Shown here: piece after piece, positions 35,470 to 45,223 of the stretch
Layout: each line of letters starts with the position of its first letter
Numbering within the stretch: position 1 is the stretch's first letter
Origin: CAVWQV01 sp963757115
GTDB lineage: Bacteria; Pseudomonadota; Alphaproteobacteria; Acetobacterales; Acetobacteraceae
Direction of reading: 5' to 3'
Assembly (NCBI GenBank): GCA_963757115.1
Contig: CAVWQV010000018.1
Location: 121,326-185,325, forward strand
Length of the DNA: 64,000 nucleotides
Translations under genes and position numbers: made by a program
Notes under the pieces: generated by a model
What the model saw: only the letters and a program-made list of their open reading frames with translations
Told to the model about the DNA's origin: nothing
Database searches by the model: none

Positions 35470-35831
35470 GCAGCGGGCGGGTCTTCGTTTGCACCACCTG
35501 CAACCGCTACGCCGCCACGCCGACGGGGCAGGCGACGCCGGGCCAGCGTCTAGCGCAGGCCATGAAGCAGCATGCGGCGAAATGCGGGGGAACCGTCGCG
35601 GTGCGCACAGTGGAGTGCCTGAACGGCTGCCCGCACCCGTGCACGGCGGCCCTGCGTTCGCCAGGCAAGATGGTTATCCGCTTTTCCGAGCTGACCGCGG
35701 AGGACGCTCCCGCCCTGATCGAGGCTGCCTCGCGCTACGCCGAGATCCCCAACGGTGATATCTCGCCAGACGCGCTCCCGGCCTCGCTTCGTAGCAAAGT
35801 CTCCGACCGGGTGAGCGTGAGAGTGGCCTGA
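35466..35831 (+). CDS. DUF1636 metal-binding protein
   Basis: A 121-residue protein with paired cysteines: FVCTTCNRY at the N-terminus and VECLNGCPHPCTAAL in the middle, the DUF1636 signature that resembles a thioredoxin-like 2Fe-2S ferredoxin fold. It could carry an Fe-S cluster or another metal. GTG 35466 overlaps the preceding stop (GTGA-type coupling). The family is often reported beside metal or cobalamin genes, so its place inside a catabolic operon is unusual. Function is unknown. Confidence 0.82.
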   Translation: MSSGRVFVCTTCNRYAATPTGQATPGQRLAQAMKQHAAKCGGTVAVRTVECLNGCPHPCTAALRSPGKMVIRFSELTAEDAPALIEAASRYAEIPNGDISPDALPASLRSKVSDRVSVRVA

Positions 35832-35883
35832 GGCCGAACGAGTTGAGGCTGGCAGCGAACGAAGACAACAAGAGACGGAGGCA

Positions 35884-37173
35884 ATGATGCCGAGGACGCT
35901 ATTCACCGATGTGATGATCTTCGAGGGCACGAACAGGGATCTGGTGCCTGGCGAGGTGTTGGTGCAGGGCAACCGCATCCACGCCGTTGCGAACCCGGGC
36001 GAGAGCCTGCCGCGTGAGGGCTGCGAGGTCATCAATGCCGGGGGCGCCACCCTGATGCCCGGGATGGTCAATACCCATTGCCATCTGACTTACAACAACG
36101 GCACCACGGTCGCGGAGCTGACCGCGCTCCCCGTCGAGGAACACGTACTGCTGACCATGCACAATGCCAAGCAGGCGCTGGACATGGGCTTCACCGCCGC
36201 CGTCGGAGCCGCGTCGGCGAAACCGCGGCTAGATATTGTCATCCGCAACGAGATCAACAAAGGCAAGATCCCCGGCCCTCGCCTGCTCGCGGGATCGCCG
36301 GAGTTGACTGTGACGGGTGGGCTCGCGGATGACAACCAGCTGGACGCCAAGCACCCGTCCATCTCGATCATCTGCGACTCGCCCGACGAATTCCGGAGGG
36401 TGGTGCGGGCCATGATCCGCGAGGGCGTGGACCTCATCAAATTCAACAACTCGGGCGACAGCTTCTGCTATCCGCGCATGGCGGCCTACGACAACCCGAT
36501 GACCGAGGCAGAGGTCGCCGCGATCTGCGACACCGCCAACAACATCGGCAAACGCCTGGCCGCCCACGCCCACGCCGACAGCTCGGTGCGGCAGTGCATG
36601 AAGTACGACGTGGAGTTCATTTTCCACGCGAGCTTCGCCACGGATGAAACGATCGAGCAGCTCGAGCGGGTCAAGCATAAGCACTATGTCTCCCCTGCTA
36701 TCGCCGCGCGCTACAACACGACCTACGAGGCGAAGGATTGGGGCATCACCACCGATGTCGCCGAGATGATCGGCAACAAGCGCGAGCTCGAGGCCGGCAT
36801 CGAGGTGATGACGAAGATGCACAAGGCCGGCATCAAGGTGCTGCCGTTTGGTGACTACGGCTTCGCCTGGCTGCCGCAGGGCACCGAGGCGCGCGACCTC
36901 GAGCACTTCGTCAACCTGTTCGGCTTTGAACCCTGGGAAGCGCTGCGCTCGGCCACGGCCTATGGCGGCGAGGCATGGGTCGGCAAGTCGGGCGAGAAGA
37001 TGGGCCGCGTGGCGACGGGCTATCTCGCGGACGTCCTGCTGGTGGACGGCAACCCCTTGCACGACCTAAGCCTGCTGCAGGACCGCAACGCGCTGCTCGC
37101 GATCATGAAGGACGGCCAGTTCCATAAGCCGTTCCAGGGCCGCGCCGCCGGGCAGCTGCTCGCGGCCGAATGA
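35884..37173 (+). CDS. Amidohydrolase family protein
   Basis: Metal-dependent TIM-barrel hydrolase of 429 residues. The HxH pair is in GMVNTHCHLTYNNG near residue 64, a further metal histidine region is AAHAHADSSVRQC, and GDYGFAWLPQGTEARDLE carries the distal acid region. The N- and C-terminal beta-sandwich (LFTDVMIFEG, then TGYLADVLLVDGNPL) is typical. The ribosome site is GGAGGC. It is the fourth enzyme of the FAH operon and overlaps or abuts the binding-protein gene. An amide, cyclic amide or lactone substrate is expected. Confidence 0.87.
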   Translation: MMPRTLFTDVMIFEGTNRDLVPGEVLVQGNRIHAVANPGESLPREGCEVINAGGATLMPGMVNTHCHLTYNNGTTVAELTALPVEEHVLLTMHNAKQALDMGFTAAVGAASAKPRLDIVIRNEINKGKIPGPRLLAGSPELTVTGGLADDNQLDAKHPSISIICDSPDEFRRVVRAMIREGVDLIKFNNSGDSFCYPRMAAYDNPMTEAEVAAICDTANNIGKRLAAHAHADSSVRQCMKYDVEFIFHASFATDETIEQLERVKHKHYVSPAIAARYNTTYEAKDWGITTDVAEMIGNKRELEAGIEVMTKMHKAGIKVLPFGDYGFAWLPQGTEARDLEHFVNLFGFEPWEALRSATAYGGEAWVGKSGEKMGRVATGYLADVLLVDGNPLHDLSLLQDRNALLAIMKDGQFHKPFQGRAAGQLLAAE

Positions 37174-37256
37174 GGCGGGGGCGGGTCGGTGTGCCGACCC
37201 GCCGCGTCCGCTTGCTAGCCAACACTCTCGATCCTGACACGGAAAGTGCGAGGGAC

Positions 37257-38294
37257 ATGCACCGTAGACAGTTGATAATCGCCGCCGGCGCTGCCACCGC
37301 GGCAGCCGTTGTTCGCGGCCGAGCGGCGCGCGCTGCCAGCTCCGACGCCGTGATCGGCTTGTCGAACGGCTACTTCGGTACCGAGTGGCGTAATCAGATG
37401 ATCGCCGCCGCCCAGGAGCAGTTCGACGGCTACAAAGCGGAGGGCAAGGCCGGCAAGTTGGTGGTTCAGCAAGCGGGTGCGGACGTCAACCAGCAGATCC
37501 AGGACATCCGCAACATGATCCGCCAGGGTGTCGCGGTGATCACGGTCAACGCCAATTCGTCCGTGGCGCTGAACGGCGTCATCAACGAGGCGAAGCGAGC
37601 GAACATTCCGGTCGTGTCCTTCGACCAGGCGGTCACGAACCCCTATGCAGTCAACGTCACGGTCAATCATTACGAGTGGGGCAAGCGGTACGCGGACTGG
37701 ATCGTGACCACGCTCGACGGCAAAGGGAAGGTGGTAGTGCTGGACGGCATCCCCGGCCACCCTGCGGCCGAGGCCCGCAAGAAGGCCGCGCTCGATACGT
37801 TCAAACAGCATCCCGGGATCGAGGTGGTCTGGTCCGGCTACGGCATGTGGGACCATGCGAAGGCGCAGAGCGTCATGGCGACCGTGATCGCGGCACAGCC
37901 CGAAATCGACGGCGCGTTCGTCGAGGACTCCATGGGGCTTGGCGTGCTGCGTGCGTTCCAGAACGCGCGTCGCAAGATCCCGGCGATGACGGGAGAGGCG
38001 CAGAAGGCGTTCCTGCTCGCGTGGAAGGCCGAACTGGATGGCGGCACAGACATGAAGGCATTTGCGCAGCCGAACCCGCCGGACATCAGCCGCAACGCCA
38101 TCGGCATCGCGGTGCGGCTGATCGCGGGGCGCAAGCTGAAGCCGCAGCCCGACAACACGATCTACTACCCGATCCACCAGAAGGTCACGCGCGACAATCT
38201 CGATGAGATTTTCGCCGGAATGAAGGACAAGCCGGACAGCTACTTCCTGGCCGAGTGGTTCTCCGAAGGACAGCTCGACGCCCTGTTCACTTAA
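37257..38294 (+). CDS. CUT2-type ABC sugar-binding protein
   Basis: Periplasmic binding protein of the ribose/xylose class, 345 residues. Signal MHRRQLIIAAGAATAAAVV has a Tat-like arginine pair and likely cleavage after ARA. NANSSVALNGVINEAKRANIPVV and VVVLDGIPGHPAAEARKKAA are the typical Peripla_BP_4 regions. It directly precedes the ATPase and two permease genes and follows the amidohydrolase, so import and breakdown of one substrate are linked. Substrate identity is not deducible. Confidence 0.88.
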   Translation: MHRRQLIIAAGAATAAAVVRGRAARAASSDAVIGLSNGYFGTEWRNQMIAAAQEQFDGYKAEGKAGKLVVQQAGADVNQQIQDIRNMIRQGVAVITVNANSSVALNGVINEAKRANIPVVSFDQAVTNPYAVNVTVNHYEWGKRYADWIVTTLDGKGKVVVLDGIPGHPAAEARKKAALDTFKQHPGIEVVWSGYGMWDHAKAQSVMATVIAAQPEIDGAFVEDSMGLGVLRAFQNARRKIPAMTGEAQKAFLLAWKAELDGGTDMKAFAQPNPPDISRNAIGIAVRLIAGRKLKPQPDNTIYYPIHQKVTRDNLDEIFAGMKDKPDSYFLAEWFSEGQLDALFT

Positions 38295-38302
38295 CGCGCG
38301 CC

Positions 38303-39794
38303 ATGGGGCTGCTCGACGCGCGCGGGATCATCAAGCGGTTCGGCGGCATCACGGCACTCGACGAAGCGGAGCTGGAAGCGCATTCGGGTCGAACGCTCGG
38401 GCTGCTCGGGGCGAACGGCTCGGGCAAGTCCACGCTCTCGAGGATCATCGCCGGCGAGATCAGCCCCGACGCGGGCCGCATCCTCTACGATGGGCAGGAG
38501 GTTGCGCACGGCTCCCCGCATGCTGCGGCTGCGCGAGGCATTGTCATCGCCCACCAGCATCCGAGCTTGGCCCCGGACCTGCCGGTTTGGGAGAACCTGT
38601 TCCTGGGCGCCGAGCGGTGTGGCGCAGGCGGCTTCGTCAAGCGGCGCGATTCCCGCCGCGCCGCTCGGGCGTTGCTGGACCAACTCGGCGCCTCGGTGGA
38701 CGTGGATCAACCTGCCGGGATGCTGACCGCGGCCGGGCAGCAGATGGTGGAGATCGCCCGCGCCCTGTCCCGCCGCCCCCGGCTGCTAATCCTGGACGAG
38801 CCAACGGCCGCCCTGTCGGCGCCGGAAGTCGCGCGCCTATTCGCCGCCGTTAAGACAATGACCGAGTCGGGCGCCGGGGTGATCTTCATCTCGCATCGGT
38901 TGCAGGAGGTCGAAGAGATCTGCGACAGCATCCTCGTGCTGCGCAACGGCCGCGCCGTAGGCGCTTGGGACACCTCCGGGGAACTGGACGAGCGGCGCAT
39001 CATCGAGCTGATGACCGGCGATCCCGAGGCCGCGGCCGCGGCTGCTTGCGCATCGCGCAGTTGGCGAGGTGATGCTTCGCTTGGAAGGCGTGCGGTCCGG
39101 CGCCGAGGTCCGCGGCGTCGATCTCGAACTGCGGCGGGGCGAGATCGTCGGCCTGGCTGGACTTCAGGGGCAGGGGCAAGAGGAGCTGCTGGAGGCGGTC
39201 GCCGGCTTCCGACGCCTGAGCAGCGGCGCCATCCTGCACCGGGGCGAGCGCGTCGTGCCGCGTTTGCCGCTCGACATGATCCGTCGGGGTGTTTGCCTCG
39301 TACCCAACGATCGTCATCGCCAAGGCTTGTTCATGACCGAGACCGTGGGCGAGAACCTCGGTTTTGTACGTGTCTGCCTGGCGCGCCGGCCCTGGCGCCT
39401 CCCGCTTGTCGAACTGCGCGCTTTTGCCGCCGAGGCCATCCGTCGCCTGCTCATCAAGTCGGACGGGCCGGGGCAGTCGATCTCCACCTTGAGCGGGGGG
39501 AACCAGCAGAAGGTCGTCATCGGAAAGTGGCTGGCGGTGCAAATCAGCGTGCTGCTGCTCAGCGACCCGACCAAGGGCGTGGACGTCCATGCGCGGTCGG
39601 AGATCTATGCGGCGCTTGGTGATCTTGCCGCTCAAGGCAGCGCGGTCCTGGTGTTCGCGTCCGACGTCCAGGAGTTGCTGGCCCATTGTGACCGCATCCT
39701 GGTGATGTACGAGGGCCGAATCGTCGAGACGCTTGTCGGCGGCGCGATGAGCGAGGAACGCGTGATGGCGGCGGCGTTCGGTAAGGCGGCGTGA
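38303..39794 (+). CDS. CUT2 ABC importer double ATPase (RbsA/XylG type), one-base frameshift
   Basis: Tandem ATP-binding protein of about 496 residues after correction. The first half has Walker A LGANGSGKST, LILDEPTAALS and the histidine in ISHRLQEVEE. The frame breaks near 39040, in the GCCGCGGCCGCGG repeat, after MTGDPEAA; the protein resumes as PRLLAHRAVGEVMLRLEGVRSG. The second half has the degenerate Walker A GLQGQGQEELLE, STLSGGNQQKVVIGKWL and LLSDPTKGVDVHARSEIY, as in RbsA. The stop overlaps the permease GTG. One extra base explains the break. Intact neighbours favour an indel artefact. Confidence 0.86.
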
Positions 39795-40744
39795 CCGGGA
39801 GCCGCTTGTGGGCCGAGCTACGACGCAGCGGTGTCGTGCCCGCCCTCGCCATGCTGGGTGTGGTGATCGGCCTCAACGCGTGGCTGCAGCCGGGCTTCTT
39901 CGGCCGAGCCTCGCTCGAAAGCAACATTGCGACGTTCGCGCCGACCATCCTCGCCTGCGTGGCGCAGGCCGTCGTCGTGCTGAGCGGCGAGCTCGACCTG
40001 TCTCTCGGCGCGGGGGTATCGCTGATCAACTGCGTGCTCGCCTCCGTCCCGGCCGAGGCGGTCGGCGGGGTGGGCGTCGTCGCCGCTCTCGCCTTGGCGT
40101 TGTCCCTGGTGCTCGGGGCAGTGAACGGGTTGCTGGTCGCGTATGCCGGACTGCCTTCGCTCATCGGCACCTTCGCCACCGGCGCCATTTGGTATGGGGC
40201 CGCGCTCGCAATCATGCCTCAGCCCGGCGGCGAGATCGCCGCGTCGCTCGGGGATTTCTACTCGGGCGATGAGGCGGGCTTGCCGGTGCCATTGCTGATC
40301 GTCGCCGCGGCCATGCTTGGTTGGCTGCTTCTCGAACGGCATCGGCTGGGGCGACGCCTTCTCGCCGTCGGCAGCAATCCCGCTGCCGCATTCCAGGCAG
40401 GCGTTCCCGTGCGGCGGATGAAGCTGCTGGCTTACCTGATGGCGTGGGCGCTGGTCTTTCTTTCGGCGCTCGCGATCTCCTCGCAGACCCTGTCGGGCGA
40501 CGCCCAGCTTGGGCAGGCCTACACCCTGACCTCGGTCGCCGCGGTCGTGATCGGCGGCATCTCGCTCGCCGGCGGGCGCGGTTCGCCCTGGGGTGCACTG
40601 ATCGGCGCTCTGGTGCTCGGTTTCATCGCCAACGTGATCTACTTCGCCGGCGTGCCGAGCATTTGGCAGGAGTTCTTCAAGGGTTTGGTGATCGTGGCGG
40701 CGCTGGCCTTCATGGTGCTCGAGCAGCGGCGGGTCGTGGCATGA
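39791..40744 (+). CDS. CUT2 ABC importer permease (RbsC type), first
   Basis: A 317-residue inner-membrane permease with about ten hydrophobic segments. GTG 39791 overlaps the ATPase stop. LSGELDLSLGAGVSLINC and VVIGGISLAGGRGSPWGALIGA are the conserved RbsC/BPD_transp_2 features. Coupled by a 4-base overlap (ATGA) to the second permease; two different permeases imply a heterodimeric channel. Confidence 0.9.
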   Translation: MTGSRLWAELRRSGVVPALAMLGVVIGLNAWLQPGFFGRASLESNIATFAPTILACVAQAVVVLSGELDLSLGAGVSLINCVLASVPAEAVGGVGVVAALALALSLVLGAVNGLLVAYAGLPSLIGTFATGAIWYGAALAIMPQPGGEIAASLGDFYSGDEAGLPVPLLIVAAAMLGWLLLERHRLGRRLLAVGSNPAAAFQAGVPVRRMKLLAYLMAWALVFLSALAISSQTLSGDAQLGQAYTLTSVAAVVIGGISLAGGRGSPWGALIGALVLGFIANVIYFAGVPSIWQEFFKGLVIVAALAFMVLEQRRVVA

Positions 40745-41691
40745 AATCGCAGGCGTGGCGTGCGGTGCTGCTGATCGGCGTCGCGATCGCGCTGCTGTTG
40801 GTGGGTCAGGTCGTGCTGCCGGGGTTCCTCGGAGCCGGGCAGATTGCCAATCAGCTCAAGATCGCGGCCTTCCTCGGCCTGTTCGGCTTATGCCAAACGG
40901 TGGTGATCGCGGCGGGCGGCCAAGGGCTCGATCTGTCGGTCGGTGCGGTGGCGACCCTGGGCGGCATCCTCGGAGCGGCCGTCGCACAGGGTGCGGACCT
41001 CTTGACGCCGGCCGGCGGAGCGGCCGCCGCTTTCGCCGGGCTGATAGTGGGCGCCATCAATGGCGTAGGCGTCGCGGTTCTCGGGATCCCGCCCCTCGTG
41101 GCCACGCTGGCCGTCGCGAGCGTGGTGAACGGCGGCCTGATAGTGGCGGTATCAGCAATTAAGCCATTCGACTCGGCGAGCGCCGCCCTGGTCTCGCTTG
41201 CCGGACGCGCGACCGGCGGACTGCCAAATGTCGTCCTGCTGTGGGCAATAGTTGCGGCCGCGGCCATCTGGTTGCTGCAGCGTTCGGCCTGGGGGCGGCG
41301 ATTGTGCGGTACGGGTGCCAGCTCCACCGTGGCGCTGCTCTCGGGCACGCGCGTGCGGGCCGTGCGTGTCGCCGCCTACGCGATCAGCGGCGTCCTGGCG
41401 GCCTTCACCGGCTTTCTGCTGACCGGCTACGTGGGCCAAGCCTTTCTTGGGCTGGGCAATGCGTATGTACTGACCAGCATCGTCGTGGCCGCGGTCGGCG
41501 GCGTGGCTCTGGTCGGAGGGCGGGCACCCTACTTCGGGGTCGCCGCGGCGGCCATCATGCTCACGGTGCTTGTCAGCCTGCTCACAGCCATCAACATCGG
41601 CGAGGCCGGAAGGCAGATTGTTTTCGGTGCCACTCTTCTCGCCTTCTTGCTGCTCGACCGCATTGTGGGCGGGCGGCGGACTGGATCGTGA
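40741..41691 (+). CDS. CUT2 ABC importer permease (RbsC type), second
   Basis: A 316-residue permease starting at ATG 40741. AAGGQGLDLSVGAVATLGG and VVAAVGGVALVGGRAPYFG match the BPD_transp_2 signatures. A longer in-frame reading from 40321 lies inside the first permease and is spurious. It is the last gene of the operon that began with the FAH-family enzyme and converges on the SUMF1 gene with 32 bases between stops. Confidence 0.9.
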   Translation: MKSQAWRAVLLIGVAIALLLVGQVVLPGFLGAGQIANQLKIAAFLGLFGLCQTVVIAAGGQGLDLSVGAVATLGGILGAAVAQGADLLTPAGGAAAAFAGLIVGAINGVGVAVLGIPPLVATLAVASVVNGGLIVAVSAIKPFDSASAALVSLAGRATGGLPNVVLLWAIVAAAAIWLLQRSAWGRRLCGTGASSTVALLSGTRVRAVRVAAYAISGVLAAFTGFLLTGYVGQAFLGLGNAYVLTSIVVAAVGGVALVGGRAPYFGVAAAAIMLTVLVSLLTAINIGEAGRQIVFGATLLAFLLLDRIVGGRRTGS

Positions 41692-41723
41692 GTAGTCGGC
41701 CGGAGACCTTCGATACCTCGACG

Positions 41724-43064
41724 TCAGCGCATGCTTAAGGCAACCCGGAGCCCATTCGCCAGATAGCGGACATTCGCGTCGTAGAAGTTCCGGCTCGTTA
41801 CCGTTACGTCCGCCGGAGTATTGTTCCACGATCCTCCGCGCAGCACATGCTTCGAGCAGGACGGGTTGCGCCATGCGGCGCCGTCCGGAGGTGCGCCATG
41901 ATAAGAGGCGTGCCAGCAATCATCGACCCACTCCGCGACCCCGCCCTCCATGTCGTAGAGGCCCCACGGATTGGGCGGATGCGAAGCATGCGCCGGAGGA
42001 TGCAGTGGGTCCCGGGGCCCGCCGCAACCCTCGCAACTTGCCTTGCCGGGGAGCATCTGGTCGCCCCAACTATAGCGCGACGTGGTCCCCGAGCGGGCGG
42101 CATATTCCCATTCTGCCTCGGTCGGAAGCCGGTAGGGTTTTCCGGTCAGCTTGGCGAGCCATTCGACGTACTGCACGGCATCGTCCCAGCTCAGGTTCGA
42201 CACCGAGGTCTGGTCGGGGGCCGCCACCGGCTGCGCCGGCTTATACTGACAGGCCCCGGCGGCCGCGCAGGCGTCCCATTCCGCACGGGTGACCTCGAAC
42301 TTGCCGATCGCGAACGCACCGACTCGCACCATATGGGAGGGCTTTTCGCTCGGATCCGCAGCCGATCCCATTGTGAAGCTGCCTCCCGGCAGCGCTACCA
42401 TGACGGGGCAGTTCTCGCAGTCTCGGAAAACGCCTGACGCCTGCCGCGACCCCGTCGGCGGGGGGGCTTTGGGAGGTGTCGGCGAAGGTGCGGATTGCAG
42501 CGCCAGGCCACCCGGGCTGGGACGCGGAACCTGAGCTTGTCCCGAGCCCGGTGGCTGCGTCGGTGAGATCGGCGCGGGGGAGGGCGCGGGCTTCGCCGCC
42601 TGCGTGGGCGGAGCCGAAGTTCGGGGAGCGTTGGACTCGGCCGGCGCGGTCCCGCCGATTATGCGCAGGCGGTCGCCGAAGACGTATCCAGTCTTGCCGT
42701 CGGACAGAAGCACGCGGAACCACTGGGTTCCCGCAACCCGCCCCGTAGCCAGCGTGCGCTGGCCCTTCTCGACCAGCCCGACAGGCGGCGAGGTTGCGGT
42801 CGGCTCGGCATGCGCGATAGCCGTGTCGAGCACCTCGATAGGTTCTTCCACGTCGATGATCGACTGCGCCTGATTGACGCAGACGATAGTCGATGGCGTT
42901 TCCGTCGGCCGGCTCTGGTGGGCGAATTCGTTGAGGGCGGCGGCCTTCGATTTTAGTGCCGCGCTGCACGCCTCGAAGGTTGGGTAAGACACGTCCGGCT
43001 CTGCTTGCACCAACTGGCAGTTGGCGCCGCTGCACATCAGGACTGCGATGACGAAGCCGATCAT
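41724..43064 (-). CDS. Secreted SUMF1-domain protein with SH3-like region
   Basis: A 446-residue exported protein. The signal peptide is about residues 1-21. A SH3-like segment follows (GTQWFRVLLSDGKTGYVFGDRL), then a Pro/Ala linker. The C-terminal 230 residues are a SUMF1/formylglycine-generating-enzyme fold: VALPGGSFTMGS, YRLPTEAEWEYAARSG, WGLYDMEGGVAEWVDD and HVLRGGSWNNTPADV. The catalytic cysteine pair of true formylglycine enzymes, expected just after RGGSW, is absent. Other cysteines (CENC, CEGC, DDCW, PSCS) are conserved with the second SUMF1 protein in this region, so structural roles are likely. It stands on the same strand as, and downstream of, the kinase gene. Confidence 0.85.
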   Translation of the reverse strand: MIGFVIAVLMCSGANCQLVQAEPDVSYPTFEACSAALKSKAAALNEFAHQSRPTETPSTIVCVNQAQSIIDVEEPIEVLDTAIAHAEPTATSPPVGLVEKGQRTLATGRVAGTQWFRVLLSDGKTGYVFGDRLRIIGGTAPAESNAPRTSAPPTQAAKPAPSPAPISPTQPPGSGQAQVPRPSPGGLALQSAPSPTPPKAPPPTGSRQASGVFRDCENCPVMVALPGGSFTMGSAADPSEKPSHMVRVGAFAIGKFEVTRAEWDACAAAGACQYKPAQPVAAPDQTSVSNLSWDDAVQYVEWLAKLTGKPYRLPTEAEWEYAARSGTTSRYSWGDQMLPGKASCEGCGGPRDPLHPPAHASHPPNPWGLYDMEGGVAEWVDDCWHASYHGAPPDGAAWRNPSCSKHVLRGGSWNNTPADVTVTSRNFYDANVRYLANGLRVALSMR

Positions 43065-43181
43065 GTGACGGGCAGCGTTTTTTGCTGCTGGCCGACGGTC
43101 GCGCCCGTGCGCCCTGATATCCCGAGCGCTGAGGAGATCACAGCAGGCATCTCTTCACGACCCGTTCCCCCCGGAAAACGG

Positions 43182-44936
43182 TCATTTTTGTGGCATGTCG
43201 ATAACCCGGGCGTCCACGGCAATCCGCGTGCCGTCGCCGCCCGTGCGGTCGAGGGCGGATTTGAGGTCGCCGAGATAGGCCGACGCGAGCTCCCTGTCCG
43301 GCCGCTGGCCCATGAGCAATGGGGTCGACGCCGCAATGGCGGTCAGAAGAGCGGCACCGGGCGGCCCCTCGATGGCCTGGCCGCGAATCGCCGTCGTGCT
43401 CCGGGCGGCGGCAAGCGTCCGTCCGAGATCGAGATGCAGCACCATCCCGTCGTTCGTGAAGAGGTCGACCAGCACGCTCGCCGGGAAGTCCGGGGCCGTC
43501 ACGGTGAGGCCGGACGATCGCCCCCCGCCGCCGGCGGCGCCGTTGCCGAGGGACACGGCCACCGACGGCCCAGAGGATCGCGCCTCGCCCCTGATCGATT
43601 GCAGCACGGCGAGGGCCGAGCAGTACGGCCCTTCGAACCGGCGCAGATCCCATGTCACGGCCAAGTTTGGCATCGCGCGCGCGATCACCCCGCGCACGAG
43701 GCTCTGCACCGCCATCGAGGACGCCTCGCCCAGCGCCGTGATGCCATTTAGTCGCAGGCCGGTCTCGGTCATGGTGGCGGTGAAGAAGGTGCAGGGCGCG
43801 GATTTTAGCGCACCCGCAACTATGTTGTCGACGCGGGAGGGCGCGAACGCGGGCGCGATCCCGGACTGGTGGTTCGCGGGCTGGTCGGCCGAGTGATACC
43901 GCACGAACCCGGCGATGCACGACAAGGTAACAACCGCAACCAAAATGCCGCCCAGCAGTCTGGCGCGGGAGCGGCGCGCATCAGGCGGTCCTAACAACGC
44001 GTTGACGGCCGGCCCCACCCACTGGACGCGGCGCTGACCCTGGATGGGATCGATCTCGGCAACGGGGGAAATCTTAGTGTTTCGTTTGCTCGGTTTCTTG
44101 CTCTCCGTTGCCCGCTCGATCGCCGCGGCGAAATCGCTCGCCGACTGGTAGCGAGCGTCGGGCGCCTTGGCGAGCGCCACCGCCAGCACCGCGTCCAGAC
44201 CGGACGGAACCCGCTCCACGAATTGCGACGGGCGGGGAGGCGGGAGGAACACGATCTGGTGCATGATCGACGACGTGCTTCCCTCGAATGGACGTCGTCC
44301 GGTCAGCATCTCGAACAGCACAACTCCGGCCGCATACAGGTCCGATCTTCCATCCACCCGATCGCCCGTGACTTGTTCGGGCGCCATGTAGGCGGGGGTG
44401 CCGACCTGTGTCCCGTCCAGCGTGAGGCTGCTGCTCTCGAGATGCGCAATGCCGAAATCGGTGATCTTGACCGTGCCGTCTTCGGCAAAGACGATATTGG
44501 CGGGCTTGATGTCGCGATGCACGACATTGCGGCTGTGGCTATGCTGCAACCCGGCCAGCAGCCCGCGCATGACCCTGGTGATCTCTGGAAAGTCGAGCCG
44601 CTTTTGTTGCTGGATCACCGCCTGGAGCGAGGGCCCTGGGAGGAGTTCCATGACGATGAAGGCGGAGGCGCTCGCTTCACCGTAGTCGAAGGTGCTGACG
44701 ATATTGGGGTGGTGTAACCGGCCCGCCGCACGCGCTTCCTGCTGGAAGCGGACGTATGTTTCGTGCTCCCGGTCCTCGATCGCTCGCTTCGGAACCACCT
44801 TTATCGCGACCGACCGCTCGAGGATTGGATCCCAGCCCTTGTAGACGACGCCGACCGCTCCCCGTCCAATCCTCCCGAGGACTTCGTATTTGCCTAGCCT
44901 TTGTCCCTCCATCCGGGCGTCGTCCGAACTATGCAT
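43182..44936 (-). CDS. Transmembrane Ser/Thr protein kinase (PknB type)
   Basis: A 584-residue kinase. The N-terminal domain has the glycine loop IGRGAVGVV (23-31), Lys46 in AIKVV, HRDIKPAN (140-147), DFG (160-162) and APE (185-187), so it should be active. A juxtamembrane stretch is followed by one membrane helix (about 326-345) and a periplasmic domain of about 230 residues with no recognised fold. ATG 44912 (MEGQRLGKYEVL) is an alternative start. It is the upstream neighbour of the SUMF1 gene on the same strand and divergent from the tandem-repeat protein gene. Confidence 0.92.
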   Translation of the reverse strand: MHSSDDARMEGQRLGKYEVLGRIGRGAVGVVYKGWDPILERSVAIKVVPKRAIEDREHETYVRFQQEARAAGRLHHPNIVSTFDYGEASASAFIVMELLPGPSLQAVIQQQKRLDFPEITRVMRGLLAGLQHSHSRNVVHRDIKPANIVFAEDGTVKITDFGIAHLESSSLTLDGTQVGTPAYMAPEQVTGDRVDGRSDLYAAGVVLFEMLTGRRPFEGSTSSIMHQIVFLPPPRPSQFVERVPSGLDAVLAVALAKAPDARYQSASDFAAAIERATESKKPSKRNTKISPVAEIDPIQGQRRVQWVGPAVNALLGPPDARRSRARLLGGILVAVVTLSCIAGFVRYHSADQPANHQSGIAPAFAPSRVDNIVAGALKSAPCTFFTATMTETGLRLNGITALGEASSMAVQSLVRGVIARAMPNLAVTWDLRRFEGPYCSALAVLQSIRGEARSSGPSVAVSLGNGAAGGGGRSSGLTVTAPDFPASVLVDLFTNDGMVLHLDLGRTLAAARSTTAIRGQAIEGPPGAALLTAIAASTPLLMGQRPDRELASAYLGDLKSALDRTGGDGTRIAVDARVIDMPQK

Positions 44937-45141
44937 CTTACAGAGACTTAGCAGGCTCCGGCAGCAGTCTCACTTGGTTTTCTCACCCTATGGTAGCACG
45001 ATTGAGGTTTACTCGTCCGCCCAGCAACTTACGTTGCGGGCGCCGTACCTGCCCATGATCGCAGGCTTGGTCGTCAGAGCGGGATCGGTGAAAGCCGGGA
45101 TCGGCCCACTTCTGGTCTGTTGTTGCCAAATTTTCCCAATT

Positions 45142-45157
45142 CGTGACCAGGGTCACA
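45142..45157 (+). promoter_or_regulatory. CRP-type binding site
   Basis: CGTGACCAGGGTCACA matches TGTGA-N6-TCACA in all but the first base. A possible -10 box TATTTA at 45180-45185 would place the site centre about 42 bases upstream of transcription start, close to the class II position (-41.5). The target is the repeat-protein gene starting at 45224. The kinase gene begins about 200 bases away in the other direction. Confidence 0.6.
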
Positions 45158-45223
45158 GAGGTCCGGGCAAGGGACCGGCTATTTACTGCGCACGATGAAG
45201 TTCAGAAGCACAGGAGAACTCAG

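Noticed and set aside
40321..40740. N-terminal extension of the second CUT2 permease
   Set aside because: It lies wholly within the first permease in another frame and is Arg-rich; ATG 40741 gives a normal permease start.
41724..43064. Active formylglycine-generating enzyme
   Set aside because: The fold is right but the catalytic cysteines expected after RGGSW are missing, and no sulfatase gene is nearby.
45005..45060. Hairpin GCAAC-TTAC-GTTGC upstream of the repeat protein as a terminator or riboswitch
   Set aside because: The stem is only five base pairs, with no T-run and no wider conserved fold.
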